A stretch of 11,895 nucleotides of DNA from Kangiellaceae bacterium (GCA_030148365.1 JASBTO010000174.1:1-11895), one strand, 5' to 3'; shown: positions 1-8,630, counted from the first letter of the stretch. The notes: generated by a model from the sequence alone, not told the origin. Program-made: numbers and translations.

Positions 1-66
<66 letters not shown>

Positions 67-81
67 AGAGGCAAGGCGCGC

Positions 82-110
82 ATTCTAAGCAGGGACCCCG
101 GGGTTGTCAA
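82..110 (-). promoter_or_regulatory. Sigma70 promoter of tRNA-Ala with GC-rich discriminator
   Basis: On the minus strand a perfect -35 TTGACA (110-105) is separated by exactly 17 nt from a -10 TAGAAT (87-82). A G+C-only discriminator, GCGCGCC, follows at 81-75. The start point would be near 75, about 9 nt before the mature tRNA 5' end at 66. A near-consensus promoter with a GC-rich discriminator is the established signature of stable-RNA promoters under stringent (ppGpp/DksA) control. That regulation is inferred from the sequence pattern. Confidence 0.88.
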
Positions 111-161
111 CAGGATTCTTGCAAATCCCTGCCTGGATGCGCGCCATCGTTATCGCCATGG

Positions 162-1889
162 CTAATAACCCGCCGCCTGACCATCCTTGCGGGATTCGGA
201 AGCGCCATAATAGACGCCAGCTTCGGGGTCATGGAGGATAGCCTGGTAGCCGCCGTAGCCGCCGACGCCATAGCGTAGTTTATGGCCTCGGGCGCTGAGA
301 TCCCGCACCACGTCGTAGGGAATGCCGGACTCCACTTCCGTATAGCCGCCATTCTGCAAGACCTTGTCGGCCGCCTCCGTCGGTTCGGTTGAACCAAAGT
401 GCTGCCAGCGGGCAGCATCTCCGGCTTCCTGCAGATTCATGCCGTAGTCGATCATGTTGACGAGGATCTGGACGTGGCCCTGGGGCTGCATGGCGCCGCC
501 CATGACCCCGAAACTCAGCCAGGGTTCACCATCTTTCATGGCGAAGGCCGGGATAATGGTATGGAAGGGCCGCTTGCCGGGCGCGTAGACATTGGCGTGA
601 TCGGGATCCATCGAAAACAGCTGGCCCCGATCCTGGAGCATGAAACCGGTCCCGGGCACCACCACCCCGGACCCCATGCCGCGATAATTACTCTGGATCA
701 GACTCACCATGTTGCCATCCTGGTCAGCAGTGGTCAGATAGATGGTATCCCCCTCTTCCAGTGTGGCGACGCCCGGCTCGACCCGGCTGGCCGCCCGCTC
801 GCCTATCAGTTTGGCTCGCTCGGCGCCGTATTGTTCCGACAGGAGCCGGTCGAGAGGAATGTCGGCGAAATCCGGATCGACATAGAATTTGGCGCGGTCT
901 TCATATGCCAGCTTCTTGGCTTCGATCAGGACATGCAGGGAGTCCGCGCTGTTGAAACCCATACCGGCCAGATCAAAATGCTTGAGGATCTGCAGCATCT
1001 GCAGGGCGGCAATACCCTGACCGTTGGGCGGCAACTCGAACACCTCGTAGCCCCGGTATTTGACCGATGCCGGTTGCACCCACTCGGAGGTGTGAGACTC
1101 CAGATCCGCCTTGCGGAGATAGCCGCCGTTGGCTTTCATGAACCTATCTATGCGATCGGCAATTTCGCCCTCGTAAAATGCCTTGCGACCCTTGCTGGCC
1201 AGTAACCGATAGGATTTGGCGAGATCGGGATTCCGGAACACCTGCCCCTTGGCCGGCGCCTCGCCATTAATCAGATAGGTTTCGGCAAAAGCGCCGGGGA
1301 CGTCCTGATAACGTTGTTGGCTGAGTTTCCAGTAATGGGCAATCAACTCAGTGAGAGGAAAGCCTTTTTCGGCATATTCAATGGCGGGCTGCAGGATCTT
1401 TTTCATCGGCAGTTTGCCGAATTTATTGTGCAGTTCGAACCAGCCATCCACGGCACCCGGCACACTGACCGGCAGCACCCCGTAAGGCGGGATCCCATCA
1501 CGGCCCGAGGTGTCGAGCTCAGCTTGCAATTTGGCGAAGGTCAGCCCTTTCGGGGAACGCCCCGAGGCGTTGAGCCCGTACAATTTACGCGCTTTGGCGT
1601 CCCAGACGATAGCGAACAAATCGCCGCCAATACCGGATCCCGTCGGCTCCATCAGGCCGAGGGCGGCATTGGCCGCAATCGCGGCGTCTACCGCATTGCC
1701 GCCGCTTTTCAGAATATCCAGCCCGACCTGAGTCGCGAGCGGCTGACTGGTTGCCACCATGCCGTTGGCGGCGATCACTTCGGAGCGGGTCGCGTCCTGG
1801 CGCCCGGTGATCCGATCACCGGCCATGACGCCGCCGAAACAAAACACAGTCAAAAAGGCAGCTGCTGCCGCCGGTTTCAGGTAACCCAT
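162..1889 (-). CDS. Secreted gamma-glutamyltransferase-family hydrolase (lidless type)
   Basis: The 575-aa product is a gamma-glutamyltransferase-family Ntn hydrolase, made as a precursor that cleaves itself into two subunits. Residues 1-23 look like a Sec signal peptide with likely cleavage after VMA, so it should act in the periplasm. Family features in order are GSGIGGD (84-90), NASGRSP (107-113, whose Arg111 matches the substrate-carboxylate-binding arginine), the predicted nucleophile Thr382 in DTIYL just before DQDGN, and MGGAMQPQGH (463-472). The stretch after the nucleophile runs through LQDRGQLFS to PGKRPFHTIIPA without the lid loop of E. coli Ggt. This resembles the YwrD/cephalosporin-acylase-like branch, so the true substrate may be a gamma-glutamyl amide or another acyl compound rather than glutathione. 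The ATG at 1889 has a GGGGG Shine-Dalgarno-like run 3-8 nt upstream. The gene is divergent from the S9 peptidase. Confidence 0.92.
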   Translation of the reverse strand: MGYLKPAAAAAFLTVFCFGGVMAGDRITGRQDATRSEVIAANGMVATSQPLATQVGLDILKSGGNAVDAAIAANAALGLMEPTGSGIGGDLFAIVWDAKARKLYGLNASGRSPKGLTFAKLQAELDTSGRDGIPPYGVLPVSVPGAVDGWFELHNKFGKLPMKKILQPAIEYAEKGFPLTELIAHYWKLSQQRYQDVPGAFAETYLINGEAPAKGQVFRNPDLAKSYRLLASKGRKAFYEGEIADRIDRFMKANGGYLRKADLESHTSEWVQPASVKYRGYEVFELPPNGQGIAALQMLQILKHFDLAGMGFNSADSLHVLIEAKKLAYEDRAKFYVDPDFADIPLDRLLSEQYGAERAKLIGERAASRVEPGVATLEEGDTIYLTTADQDGNMVSLIQSNYRGMGSGVVVPGTGFMLQDRGQLFSMDPDHANVYAPGKRPFHTIIPAFAMKDGEPWLSFGVMGGAMQPQGHVQILVNMIDYGMNLQEAGDAARWQHFGSTEPTEAADKVLQNGGYTEVESGIPYDVVRDLSARGHKLRYGVGGYGGYQAILHDPEAGVYYGASESRKDGQAAGY

Positions 1890-1977
1890 AATACCCCCGT
1901 GTCATCTGCATGACGCTGGAAATGAATTCATCGGTAATTCATACTAACCGCCTCAGCCATCCACCGTTACAAAAATT
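1890..1977. promoter_or_regulatory. Divergent intergenic region with short palindromes
   Basis: These 88 bp must hold the control signals of both the gamma-glutamyltransferase-like gene and the S9 peptidase. Visible elements are an inverted repeat GTCAT-CTGC-ATGAC at 1901-1914, a perfect 10-bp palindrome ATGAATTCAT at 1922-1931, and a second partial copy TAATTCAT at 1935-1942. A weak plus-strand promoter is possible: TGGAAA at 1917-1922, 17 nt, then CATACT at 1940-1945, each four of six to consensus. No convincing minus-strand promoter was found. The palindromes are candidate operators, which is inference only. Confidence 0.35.
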
Positions 1978-4044
1978 ATGGCAAACCGCAAGTCTTTGAC
2001 CCTGCTGTCATTATTCGGCCTCGTCCTGACCAGTGCGGATCTGGTCGCCGCCGACACCAAGCCCTTTGACGCGACCGATCTGGTCACCCTCAAACGCTTG
2101 TCCGATCCTGCGGTCTCCCCGGACAGTCGCCATGTCGCCTATACGCTGCGGAGCACTGATCTGGACGCGGACAAGGGCCGCACCGATATCTATCTGCTCG
2201 ATTTGCGCGCCAAAGCTCCGCAACCACGGCAACTGACCCGGGATCCGGCCAACGACAGCAGCCCCCAGTGGGGCCCCGAGAGTCAAAGTCTGTATTTTTT
2301 GTCCTCCCGCAGTGGCAGCAGCCAGATCTGGCGGCTCAACCCGGAGGCGGTCGAGCCTGAGCAGGTCACCGATCTCCCGGTGCCCGTCGGCAGCTACCGG
2401 ATCGCCCCCGACGGCAGCCGGATTGCCTTTACCGCAAGCGTCTTTCCCGAGTGCAAATCCCTGCAATGCAGTGCCGATAAAAGCAAGGCGATGGAGTCCG
2501 ACAAAATCAGTGGTCAGCTCTATGACAAGCTGTTTGTCAGACATTGGGATCACTGGCTCGACGGCACCCTGTCCCAACTCTTCACCGTCAGCCTCGGCGA
2601 CGCGGGCAAAGTCACTGGCAAGCCGGTTTCGCTGAGTGCCAGTCTGACGGCCAACGTGCCCTCCAGTCCCTTTGGCGGCAATGAGGAATATCGTTTCAGC
2701 GCCGACAGCCAGTCACTGGTATTCGGCGCCCGGCTCGCCGACAACAAGGAAGCCTGGTCCACCAACTTTGACCTGTATCAGGTACCTGCGGCCGGTGGCA
2801 AGCTGATGCCCCTGACGGCGGATAATCCGGCCTGGGATACCCAGCCCCGATTCTCCCCTGACGGCAAGCATCTGGCGTGGTTGGCGATGGCCCGACCCGG
2901 TTTTGAATCAGACCGCTTTCAGGTAATGCTGCGGGACCTCGACACGGGCACAACCCGCTCCCTGACCCCGGAATGGGACCGCTCCTTTGGTGCCCTTGAA
3001 TTCACGAAAGACAGCAAGAGTCTGCTGTTATCCGGTTATCACCTTGGCAACAAGGCTCTGTGGCGCCTCGATCTCGACACCGGCAAACATGTGGCGCTGG
3101 TCGAAAAGGGTTACGTCGGCGGTTTCGCATCGACCGATCAGGGCGTTATCTATGTCCTGGACACTCTGCGGGCGCCCGCTGATTTGCATTATCTGGCCAC
3201 CGGAAAAAGCGCTCCCCGACAGCTCACCCAGGTCAACAAAGCGACTCTTGACAAGCTGGCGATGGGCGAATTCGAGCAGTTTCAGTTCAAGGGCTGGAAT
3301 GACGAAACGGTGCATGGCTATGTCGTCAAACCCGCCAATTACGAGTCGGGCAAGAAATATCCGGTCGCCTTTCTGATCCACGGCGGCCCCCAGGGCAGCT
3401 TCGGCAATCACTTCCATTATCGCTGGAACCCCCAGACCTACGCCGGCCAGGGTTATGCCGCCGTCATGATCGATTTTCACGGTTCAACCGGTTATGGCCA
3501 GGACTTTACTGACAGCATCAGTGGTGACTGGGGCGGCAAGCCGCTTGAGGATCTGCAGAAAGGTCTGGCGGCAGCGCTGAAAAAATACCCCTTTCTCGAT
3601 GCCGACAAGACCTGTGCCCTCGGCGCCTCCTATGGCGGTTTCATGGTGAACTGGATTGCCGGCAAGTGGCCGGATCGTTTCAACTGCCTGGTCAATCACG
3701 ACGGCATCTTCGACAATCGCATGATGTACTATGCCACCGAAGAACTCTGGTTCCCGGAGTGGGAGCATGGCGGTCCCCTGTTCAACAACCCCGAAGCCTT
3801 TGAGAAGCACAATCCGGTCAGCTACGTTGAAAACTGGACCACGCCGATGCTGGTCGTCCATGGCACCCTCGACTACCGGGTTCCGGAAACCCAGGGGCTG
3901 GCCACCTTTACGGCCCTGCAACGACGCAATATCGACAGCCAGTTGCTGATCTTCCCCGATGAGAATCATTGGGTGCTCAAGCCCAACAACTCCATTTACT
4001 GGCACCAGGTAGTCAACGACTGGCTCGAACGCTGGTTGAAATAG
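1978..4044 (+). CDS. S9 family dipeptidyl-peptidase (DPP5-like)
   Basis: The 688-aa serine peptidase belongs to the prolyl oligopeptidase (S9) family. Residues 1-25 form a signal peptide (cleavage near LVAA), giving a periplasmic or exported enzyme. Residues about 30-430 form a beta-propeller with PD40/WD40-like blades, for example SPQWGPESQSLYFLSSRSG (95-113), IAPDGSRIAF (142-151) and FSPDGKHLAW (292-301). The C-terminal alpha/beta hydrolase domain carries the oxyanion motif HGGP (468-471), nucleophile Ser551 in GASYGGF, Asp632 in HGTLDYRVP and His664 in DENHW. Length and triad spacing resemble DPP5-type peptidases, which release dipeptides from the N terminus of oligopeptides; this subfamily call is less certain than S9 membership. 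Cys159 and Cys164 could form a disulfide. The Shine-Dalgarno is weak, but the ATG at 1978 gives an intact signal peptide. A hairpin terminator overlaps the stop codon. Confidence 0.93.
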   Translation: MANRKSLTLLSLFGLVLTSADLVAADTKPFDATDLVTLKRLSDPAVSPDSRHVAYTLRSTDLDADKGRTDIYLLDLRAKAPQPRQLTRDPANDSSPQWGPESQSLYFLSSRSGSSQIWRLNPEAVEPEQVTDLPVPVGSYRIAPDGSRIAFTASVFPECKSLQCSADKSKAMESDKISGQLYDKLFVRHWDHWLDGTLSQLFTVSLGDAGKVTGKPVSLSASLTANVPSSPFGGNEEYRFSADSQSLVFGARLADNKEAWSTNFDLYQVPAAGGKLMPLTADNPAWDTQPRFSPDGKHLAWLAMARPGFESDRFQVMLRDLDTGTTRSLTPEWDRSFGALEFTKDSKSLLLSGYHLGNKALWRLDLDTGKHVALVEKGYVGGFASTDQGVIYVLDTLRAPADLHYLATGKSAPRQLTQVNKATLDKLAMGEFEQFQFKGWNDETVHGYVVKPANYESGKKYPVAFLIHGGPQGSFGNHFHYRWNPQTYAGQGYAAVMIDFHGSTGYGQDFTDSISGDWGGKPLEDLQKGLAAALKKYPFLDADKTCALGASYGGFMVNWIAGKWPDRFNCLVNHDGIFDNRMMYYATEELWFPEWEHGGPLFNNPEAFEKHNPVSYVENWTTPMLVVHGTLDYRVPETQGLATFTALQRRNIDSQLLIFPDENHWVLKPNNSIYWHQVVNDWLERWLK

Positions 4045-4065
4045 GCGCCGCAGGGCGCCTGTTTT
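4039..4065 (+). terminator. Rho-independent terminator of S9 peptidase gene
   Basis: The RNA folds as an 11-bp stem. Its core is GGCGCC (4044-4049) and GGCGCC (4054-4059) around a GCAG loop, extended outward by A-T pairs and one T-G pair. TTTT follows at 4062-4065. The 5' arm includes the TAG stop codon (4042-4044), so the terminator sits directly on the end of the gene and separates it from the efflux operon. Confidence 0.7.
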
Positions 4066-4112
4066 CCCCCGCCCACTGAAACAATTGGTAAAAGTTTAGT
4101 CAGGCACTGGTA

Positions 4113-4140
4113 CTGATTGCCCCGGCATATCCGTTATAAT
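4113..4140 (+). promoter_or_regulatory. Candidate promoter of the RND efflux operon
   Basis: A perfect -10 TATAAT at 4135-4140 is followed by GGCCGC. With 16-nt spacing the best -35 is CTGATT (4113-4118), which matches only three of six positions, so activator dependence or moderate strength is possible. The start point would be near 4147, giving a leader of about 29 nt before the adaptor ATG at 4176. No clear repressor operator was recognised in 4067-4112. Confidence 0.5.
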
Positions 4141-4175
4141 GGCCGCTGTTTATTTTCGGATACCTTGCTTCCATA

Positions 4176-5384
4176 ATGAAAAAGTTCCTGATTGGTCTCG
4201 GCCTTGTAGCGGCGACTGCCGCATTGATAGTCATGATGTCCGGCTTGAAGCCCAAGCCGGAAAAGCGTACTCCGCCGCCGCCACGGGTGGTCGTCGATGT
4301 GCAGCGTGCTGAACCGGAGGACGTAAAGTTTGTAGTCTCCAGTCAGGGCACCGTGTTGCCGAAAATCAATTCATCCCTGATAGCGGAAGTCAGCGGCAAG
4401 ATTGTCGAGGTTTCCGACCAGTTCGTCATTGGCGGCCATTTCCGTAAAGGCGACGTTCTGGTGGTTATCGACCCGTCCAATTACGAAGCCGATGTCAAAG
4501 CCGCCGAAGCCCGTCTGGCCCAGGCCCGGGCTGTCCTGCTCCAGGAAGAAGCGCGCGCTGAACAGGCCAGCAAGGACTGGCAGAACATCAACAAGGACAA
4601 GGGCAATGGCAAGCCATCGGATCTGGTGCTGCGCAAACCCCAACTCGCTGAAGCCAATGCCAATGTCCGCTCCGCCCAGGCCGATGTCGAGCGCGCCAAG
4701 CGCAATCTCAGCCGCACCCGGGTCACCGCGGATTTCGACGGACTGGTGAAATCCAAAATGGCCGCCCTGGGCCAGTACGTCGGTGTCAGCACCAAGTTGG
4801 CGGACGTCTATGGCACCGAAATCGCCGAAATTCGTTTACCAATCACCGACCGGGACTTGCCTTTCGTCAAGATGCCCCGCCGAAACGACAGCAAGGCGGA
4901 ACTGCCCGATGTGGAACTGACCGCGAATATGGGCGGCAAAGCCTTTCGCTGGCAAGGCAAAATCGTGCGTAGCGAAGGCGTGATTGACGAGAACAACCGG
5001 GTTTCCTATATCGTCGCCCAGATCGAAGACCCCTACGGCCTGAAGGATTCTGCCAGCGACGAGCGCAATCCCCTGCCCTACGGCATCTATACCGAAGCCA
5101 GGGTCGAGGGAAAACTGGCCAGTAACGTCTATGTCCTGCCGCGCAACGCCGTCAACGAGCGCAGTGAAGTCAGAATCCTTGACGAGGAAAACCGCCTGAC
5201 CAGCCGCTCCGTGGAAATTCTTCGAAGCGCCCACGACAAGGTGTATATCAGTGGCGGACTGGAAACCGGGGATCGGGTGGTCATGACCGCTCTTGAGGGT
5301 ACGCTCAACGGCACCCGGGTGACCCTGCAGAACGAGCTCAGCGGCTCAGCCTCCGGCCCGGTTCAGCAAGGAGTCAGTCAGTGA
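4176..5384 (+). CDS. RND efflux periplasmic adaptor subunit (MFP/HlyD-like)
   Basis: The 402-aa membrane-fusion protein would link the inner-membrane RND pump to an outer-membrane channel. Residues 4-22 form a hydrophobic N-terminal anchor or signal without a lipobox cysteine, followed by a proline-rich linker (32-37). The barrel-sandwich (lipoyl-like) hybrid is split into SSLIAEVSGKIVEV...GDVLVVID (66-99) and TRVTADFDGLVKSK...KLADV (181-211). Between them lies an Ala/Glu-rich coiled-coil hairpin (about 103-178). A beta-barrel (about 215-310) and a membrane-proximal domain with VYVLPRNAV (318-326) and GLETGDRVVM (361-370) complete the fold. Length is normal for the family. The Shine-Dalgarno is weak; the ATG at 4176 fits the anchor. 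The stop codon overlaps the start of the permease gene by four bases (GTGA), so translation is probably coupled. The substrate cannot be told. Confidence 0.93.
   Translation: MKKFLIGLGLVAATAALIVMMSGLKPKPEKRTPPPPRVVVDVQRAEPEDVKFVVSSQGTVLPKINSSLIAEVSGKIVEVSDQFVIGGHFRKGDVLVVIDPSNYEADVKAAEARLAQARAVLLQEEARAEQASKDWQNINKDKGNGKPSDLVLRKPQLAEANANVRSAQADVERAKRNLSRTRVTADFDGLVKSKMAALGQYVGVSTKLADVYGTEIAEIRLPITDRDLPFVKMPRRNDSKAELPDVELTANMGGKAFRWQGKIVRSEGVIDENNRVSYIVAQIEDPYGLKDSASDERNPLPYGIYTEARVEGKLASNVYVLPRNAVNERSEVRILDEENRLTSRSVEILRSAHDKVYISGGLETGDRVVMTALEGTLNGTRVTLQNELSGSASGPVQQGVSQ
5368..5373 (+). promoter_or_regulatory. Strong ribosome binding site fixing a GTG start
   Basis: AAGGAG lies seven nucleotides before the GTG at 5381, which overlaps the adaptor stop codon. 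This near-ideal site supports GTG, rather than a later ATG, as the permease start; the resulting N terminus keeps the family pattern ISWFANNPVAANLL before the first membrane helix. Confidence 0.85.
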
Positions 5385-8300
5385 GACAGTTTGATCCCGA
5401 CAAGGGCATAATTTCCTGGTTCGCCAATAACCCGGTTGCCGCCAACCTGTTGATGGCGATCCTGATCATTGCCGGCCTCTTCTCGGCCTTTGCCATCCGC
5501 AAGGAATTCTTCCCGGAAATGAATTTGCAGATGGTGCAAATCCGCGTGGCCTATCCGGGCGCGGCGCCACTGGAAGTGGAAGAAGGCATCTGCCTGAAGA
5601 TTGAAGAGAAGGTCAAGAACATCGAAGGCCTGAAAAAGATCACTTCCCTGGCCCGTGAGGGCATGGGTACCGTAACCCTGGAAGTCGAGGAAGATTACGA
5701 CATCCAGAAGGTGCTGGACGAAGCCAAAATCCAGGTCGACTCGATCCTGAGCTTCCCGGTGGAGGCGGAAAAACCGCTGATCTACGAGCAGAAACAACAA
5801 CAGAACGTCATCTGGGTAACCATTGCCGGCGAGCAGATGGACGAGCGCACGAAAAAGGACCTGGCGACGGAAATCCGCAATGATCTCGTCGCCATGCCCG
5901 AAGTAAGCTATGTCGAGATTGTCGGCGCCCGCGACTATGAGGTTTCCATCGAACTCAGCGAAAGCCGGCTGCGGGAGTACAATCTGAGCCTGGCCGATGT
6001 GGTCAGCGCGGTCCGTAGTTCCTCCGTCAATATGCCCGGCGGTACCATCAAGTCGAGCAATGGCGAAATCATGTTGCGCACCAACAATCAGGCCTACACC
6101 GGCTATGATTTCGCCAACGTCGTGCTACTGACCCGACCCGACGGGACCATCCTGCATCTCGGTGACGTGGCGAGTATCAACGACGGCTTTGAAGAGCGTG
6201 AAGGTTTCTCCCGCTTTGACAGCAAACCCAGCGTCAGCGTGCGCGCCAAATCCATCGGCAACCAGAATGATCTCGATATCGCCGAAGCGGTGCGGAACTA
6301 TGTGGCGGAAAAACGCCTGACCCTGCCGGAGTCGGTGGAAATGGATTATTGGGGAGACACGTCCTTCTATCTCAAGGACCGTCTCGACATGATGCTCACG
6401 AACATGGCCATGGGCGCGGGACTCGTATTTTTGGTACTGGCCCTGTTCCTGCGTCTGAAACTGGCCTTCTGGGTCATGGTGGGACTACCCATCTGTTTCC
6501 TCGGCACCCTGTTTGTGATGACCTGGTCCTGGCCGGACTTGTCGATCAACATGATGACCCTGTTCGCATTCATTCTCGTGCTGGGTATATTGGTGGACGA
6601 TGCCATCATCATCGGCGAGGCCTCCTGGAGCGCCATTGAAGAGCACGGCATGTCCAAGGACAATGTCATCCGCGGCGCCCGCAGCGTGGCGATGCCGGCA
6701 ACCTTCGGCGTGCTGACCACTATCGCCGCCTTTATTCCCATGCTGATGATGCCCGGAGCCTGGTCGCCAATCTGGGCGTCCATTGGCCTGGTGGTCATGT
6801 TGTGCCTGGTATTCTCCCTGATCGAGTCCAAGCTGATCCTGCCCGCTCACCTGGCGCACATGAAGCTCAAGACCATCGGAGGCGACAAGCCTGGTCCCCT
6901 GACCCGGGTTCGCCGCAAGGTCACCGACGGACTGCATTATTTCATCAATCACCAATATGAGCCGTTCCTGCGCCGGGCGGTGAAAAATCGTTACCTGACC
7001 CTGGTGGGCTTTGTCTGTGTCTTTTTCATTGTCAGCGTCGGCTTTACCCAGGCGGGGCTGGTGCGCTGGGTGGGGTTCCCGAATATTCCGAGTGACTTCA
7101 TTCGCGCCGAATTGAACATGAACGAAGGCACCAATGCGGAACTGACCAACGAATCCCTGGCCTTCATCGAGCAATCCCTGCGCGACGTCAATGCCGACAT
7201 CCAGGCAGAGTACGGCGTTGATGCGGTCAACCACATGATGACCTGGAGTTGGAGCAACACCGAAGGCATCGTGTTCGTGGAACTCAACAAGCTCGATGGC
7301 CAGGCGGTGAACAGCGACAATATCATCACCCTGTGGCGGGAGAAGGTCGGCACCCTGCCCGGCGTCAAATCCCTCGGCTTTGGCGCGGACGGCGGCCCCG
7401 GCGCCGGCCAGCCGGTGTCCATCCGTCTGGTCGCCCAGGACATCAATGAATTGCGCGCTGCCGCGAAAATGCTCAAGGACAAGCTCGCGACCTACGACGG
7501 TGTCTATGATATCGCCGACAGCTTTACCGGCGGTAACCGGGAAATCAGCCTTGAGCTGAAGCCCGAAGCCAAGACTCTCGGCATCACCATGACTGAGCTG
7601 GCCCGTCAGGTTCGCTATGGTTTCTACGGCGCCGAGGCGCAGCGATTCCAGCGCGGCGACGATGAGGTCAAGGTCATGGTGCGCTATCCCCTGTCAGAGC
7701 GTCGCAGTATCGATGACCTTGAGAAGATGCTGATTCGGACCAGCAACGGCGAAGTACCTTTCAATCGGGTGGCAAACTACGAACTGACCGAAGGCTACGC
7801 ATCTATCCGCCGGGTCGACGGCAAACGCGCCAATACAATTACCGCCGACGTGGACAAGTCACGGGTCGAACCGGGTGAAATCAACAAGGACATCTTCGAG
7901 ACCGTGATCCCGGAAATCAAAAAGCGCTTCCCGGGTATTTCCACGGAACTTGACGGCGAAGCCAAGGAAACTTCGGAGATGCTGACCAATCTCGCCAAAG
8001 GTGGCGGACTGGCGATTTTCGTGATTTTCGCCCTGATGGCGATCCCTTTGAAGTCCTACATCAAGCCATTGATCGTCATGTCGACCATTCCCTTTGGCAT
8101 TATCGGCGCGATTGTCGGTCACATGATTCTGGGTATGCCCATGAGCACCCTGTCCATGTTTGGCCTCATCGCCCTCGCTGGTGTGGTGGTCAATGACAGC
8201 CTGATTATGGTGGACTTTGTCGGGCGGGCACGGGAAGAAGGTTTGTCGCTGGTGGAATCAGCGATTCAGGCCGGCACCAAGCGCTTCCGCGCCATTGTGC

Positions 8301-8527
8301 TGACGTCCCTGACAACCTTCTTCGGATTGTTGCCGATTACCTTTGAAACCAGCTTCCAGGCCAAGATCGTCATTCCGATGGCCATCTCACTGTCCTTCGG
8401 CATCGTGTTCGCGACCGTGGTGACCCTGATTTGGGTGCCTTGCCTGTACGCAGCGCTGGCGGATGGTCGCAATTTCTTCCGGCGCAAGCTGGGCAGCGGC
8501 AGGCATCAGCAGCCGGATCCTGCCTGA
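5381..8527 (+). CDS. RND efflux permease (AcrB/HAE superfamily, ND-type TM10)
   Basis: The 1048-aa inner-membrane proton-driven pump has the RND two-fold plan: one helix near 20-38, a large periplasmic loop (about 40-335), a helix cluster (about 336-490), a helix near 538-556, a second periplasmic loop (about 560-870) and a final cluster (872-1026). The proton-relay aspartates are Asp406-Asp407 in LGILVDDAIII. At the place where AcrB has Lys940 the motif here is AGVVVNDSLIMVDF (933-946), so Asn938-Asp939 replaces the Lys-Asn pair. That pattern is shared by a large, poorly characterised branch of RND pumps, so naming it AcrB or MdtB/C would be unjustified. No outer-membrane factor gene lies in the operon, so a TolC-like partner encoded elsewhere is expected. 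The gene ends 45 bp before a bidirectional terminator. Confidence 0.95.
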   Translation: MRQFDPDKGIISWFANNPVAANLLMAILIIAGLFSAFAIRKEFFPEMNLQMVQIRVAYPGAAPLEVEEGICLKIEEKVKNIEGLKKITSLAREGMGTVTLEVEEDYDIQKVLDEAKIQVDSILSFPVEAEKPLIYEQKQQQNVIWVTIAGEQMDERTKKDLATEIRNDLVAMPEVSYVEIVGARDYEVSIELSESRLREYNLSLADVVSAVRSSSVNMPGGTIKSSNGEIMLRTNNQAYTGYDFANVVLLTRPDGTILHLGDVASINDGFEEREGFSRFDSKPSVSVRAKSIGNQNDLDIAEAVRNYVAEKRLTLPESVEMDYWGDTSFYLKDRLDMMLTNMAMGAGLVFLVLALFLRLKLAFWVMVGLPICFLGTLFVMTWSWPDLSINMMTLFAFILVLGILVDDAIIIGEASWSAIEEHGMSKDNVIRGARSVAMPATFGVLTTIAAFIPMLMMPGAWSPIWASIGLVVMLCLVFSLIESKLILPAHLAHMKLKTIGGDKPGPLTRVRRKVTDGLHYFINHQYEPFLRRAVKNRYLTLVGFVCVFFIVSVGFTQAGLVRWVGFPNIPSDFIRAELNMNEGTNAELTNESLAFIEQSLRDVNADIQAEYGVDAVNHMMTWSWSNTEGIVFVELNKLDGQAVNSDNIITLWREKVGTLPGVKSLGFGADGGPGAGQPVSIRLVAQDINELRAAAKMLKDKLATYDGVYDIADSFTGGNREISLELKPEAKTLGITMTELARQVRYGFYGAEAQRFQRGDDEVKVMVRYPLSERRSIDDLEKMLIRTSNGEVPFNRVANYELTEGYASIRRVDGKRANTITADVDKSRVEPGEINKDIFETVIPEIKKRFPGISTELDGEAKETSEMLTNLAKGGGLAIFVIFALMAIPLKSYIKPLIVMSTIPFGIIGAIVGHMILGMPMSTLSMFGLIALAGVVVNDSLIMVDFVGRAREEGLSLVESAIQAGTKRFRAIVLTSLTTFFGLLPITFETSFQAKIVIPMAISLSFGIVFATVVTLIWVPCLYAALADGRNFFRRKLGSGRHQQPDPA

Positions 8528-8572
8528 CCGTTCCGCAATTCGATCAGAAGCTGCTCGCCGGCCCTGATTGAT

Positions 8573-8619
8573 GATCAAAAAAAGTGGTTTTGGCTTGCGC
8601 CAAAACCACTTTTTTGATC
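8573..8619. terminator. Bidirectional terminator between convergent genes
   Basis: An inverted repeat has an 11-bp perfect core, GTGGTTTTGGC (8584-8594) and GCCAAAACCAC (8599-8609), with loop TTGC. It is flanked by A7 on the left and T6 on the right, then by GATC on both outer sides. Read either way it gives a stable stem followed by a U-run. It therefore serves the RND permease (plus) and the lipoprotein gene (minus, stop at 8631). The stretch 8528-8572 holds nothing else that I can see. Confidence 0.9.
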
Positions 8620-8630
8620 GCTGGAGAGAA

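Noticed and set aside
111..131. Hairpin between the gamma-glutamyltransferase-like gene and the tRNA promoter as a terminator
   Set aside because: The stem (CAGG-ATT with a bulge) is short and is followed only by TTG, not a U-run.
399..1913. Long plus-strand open frames (399-1205 and 1314-1913) inside the gamma-glutamyltransferase-like gene
   Set aside because: They are antisense to a gene with full family motifs, have no recognisable domains, and arise from GC-rich codon usage.
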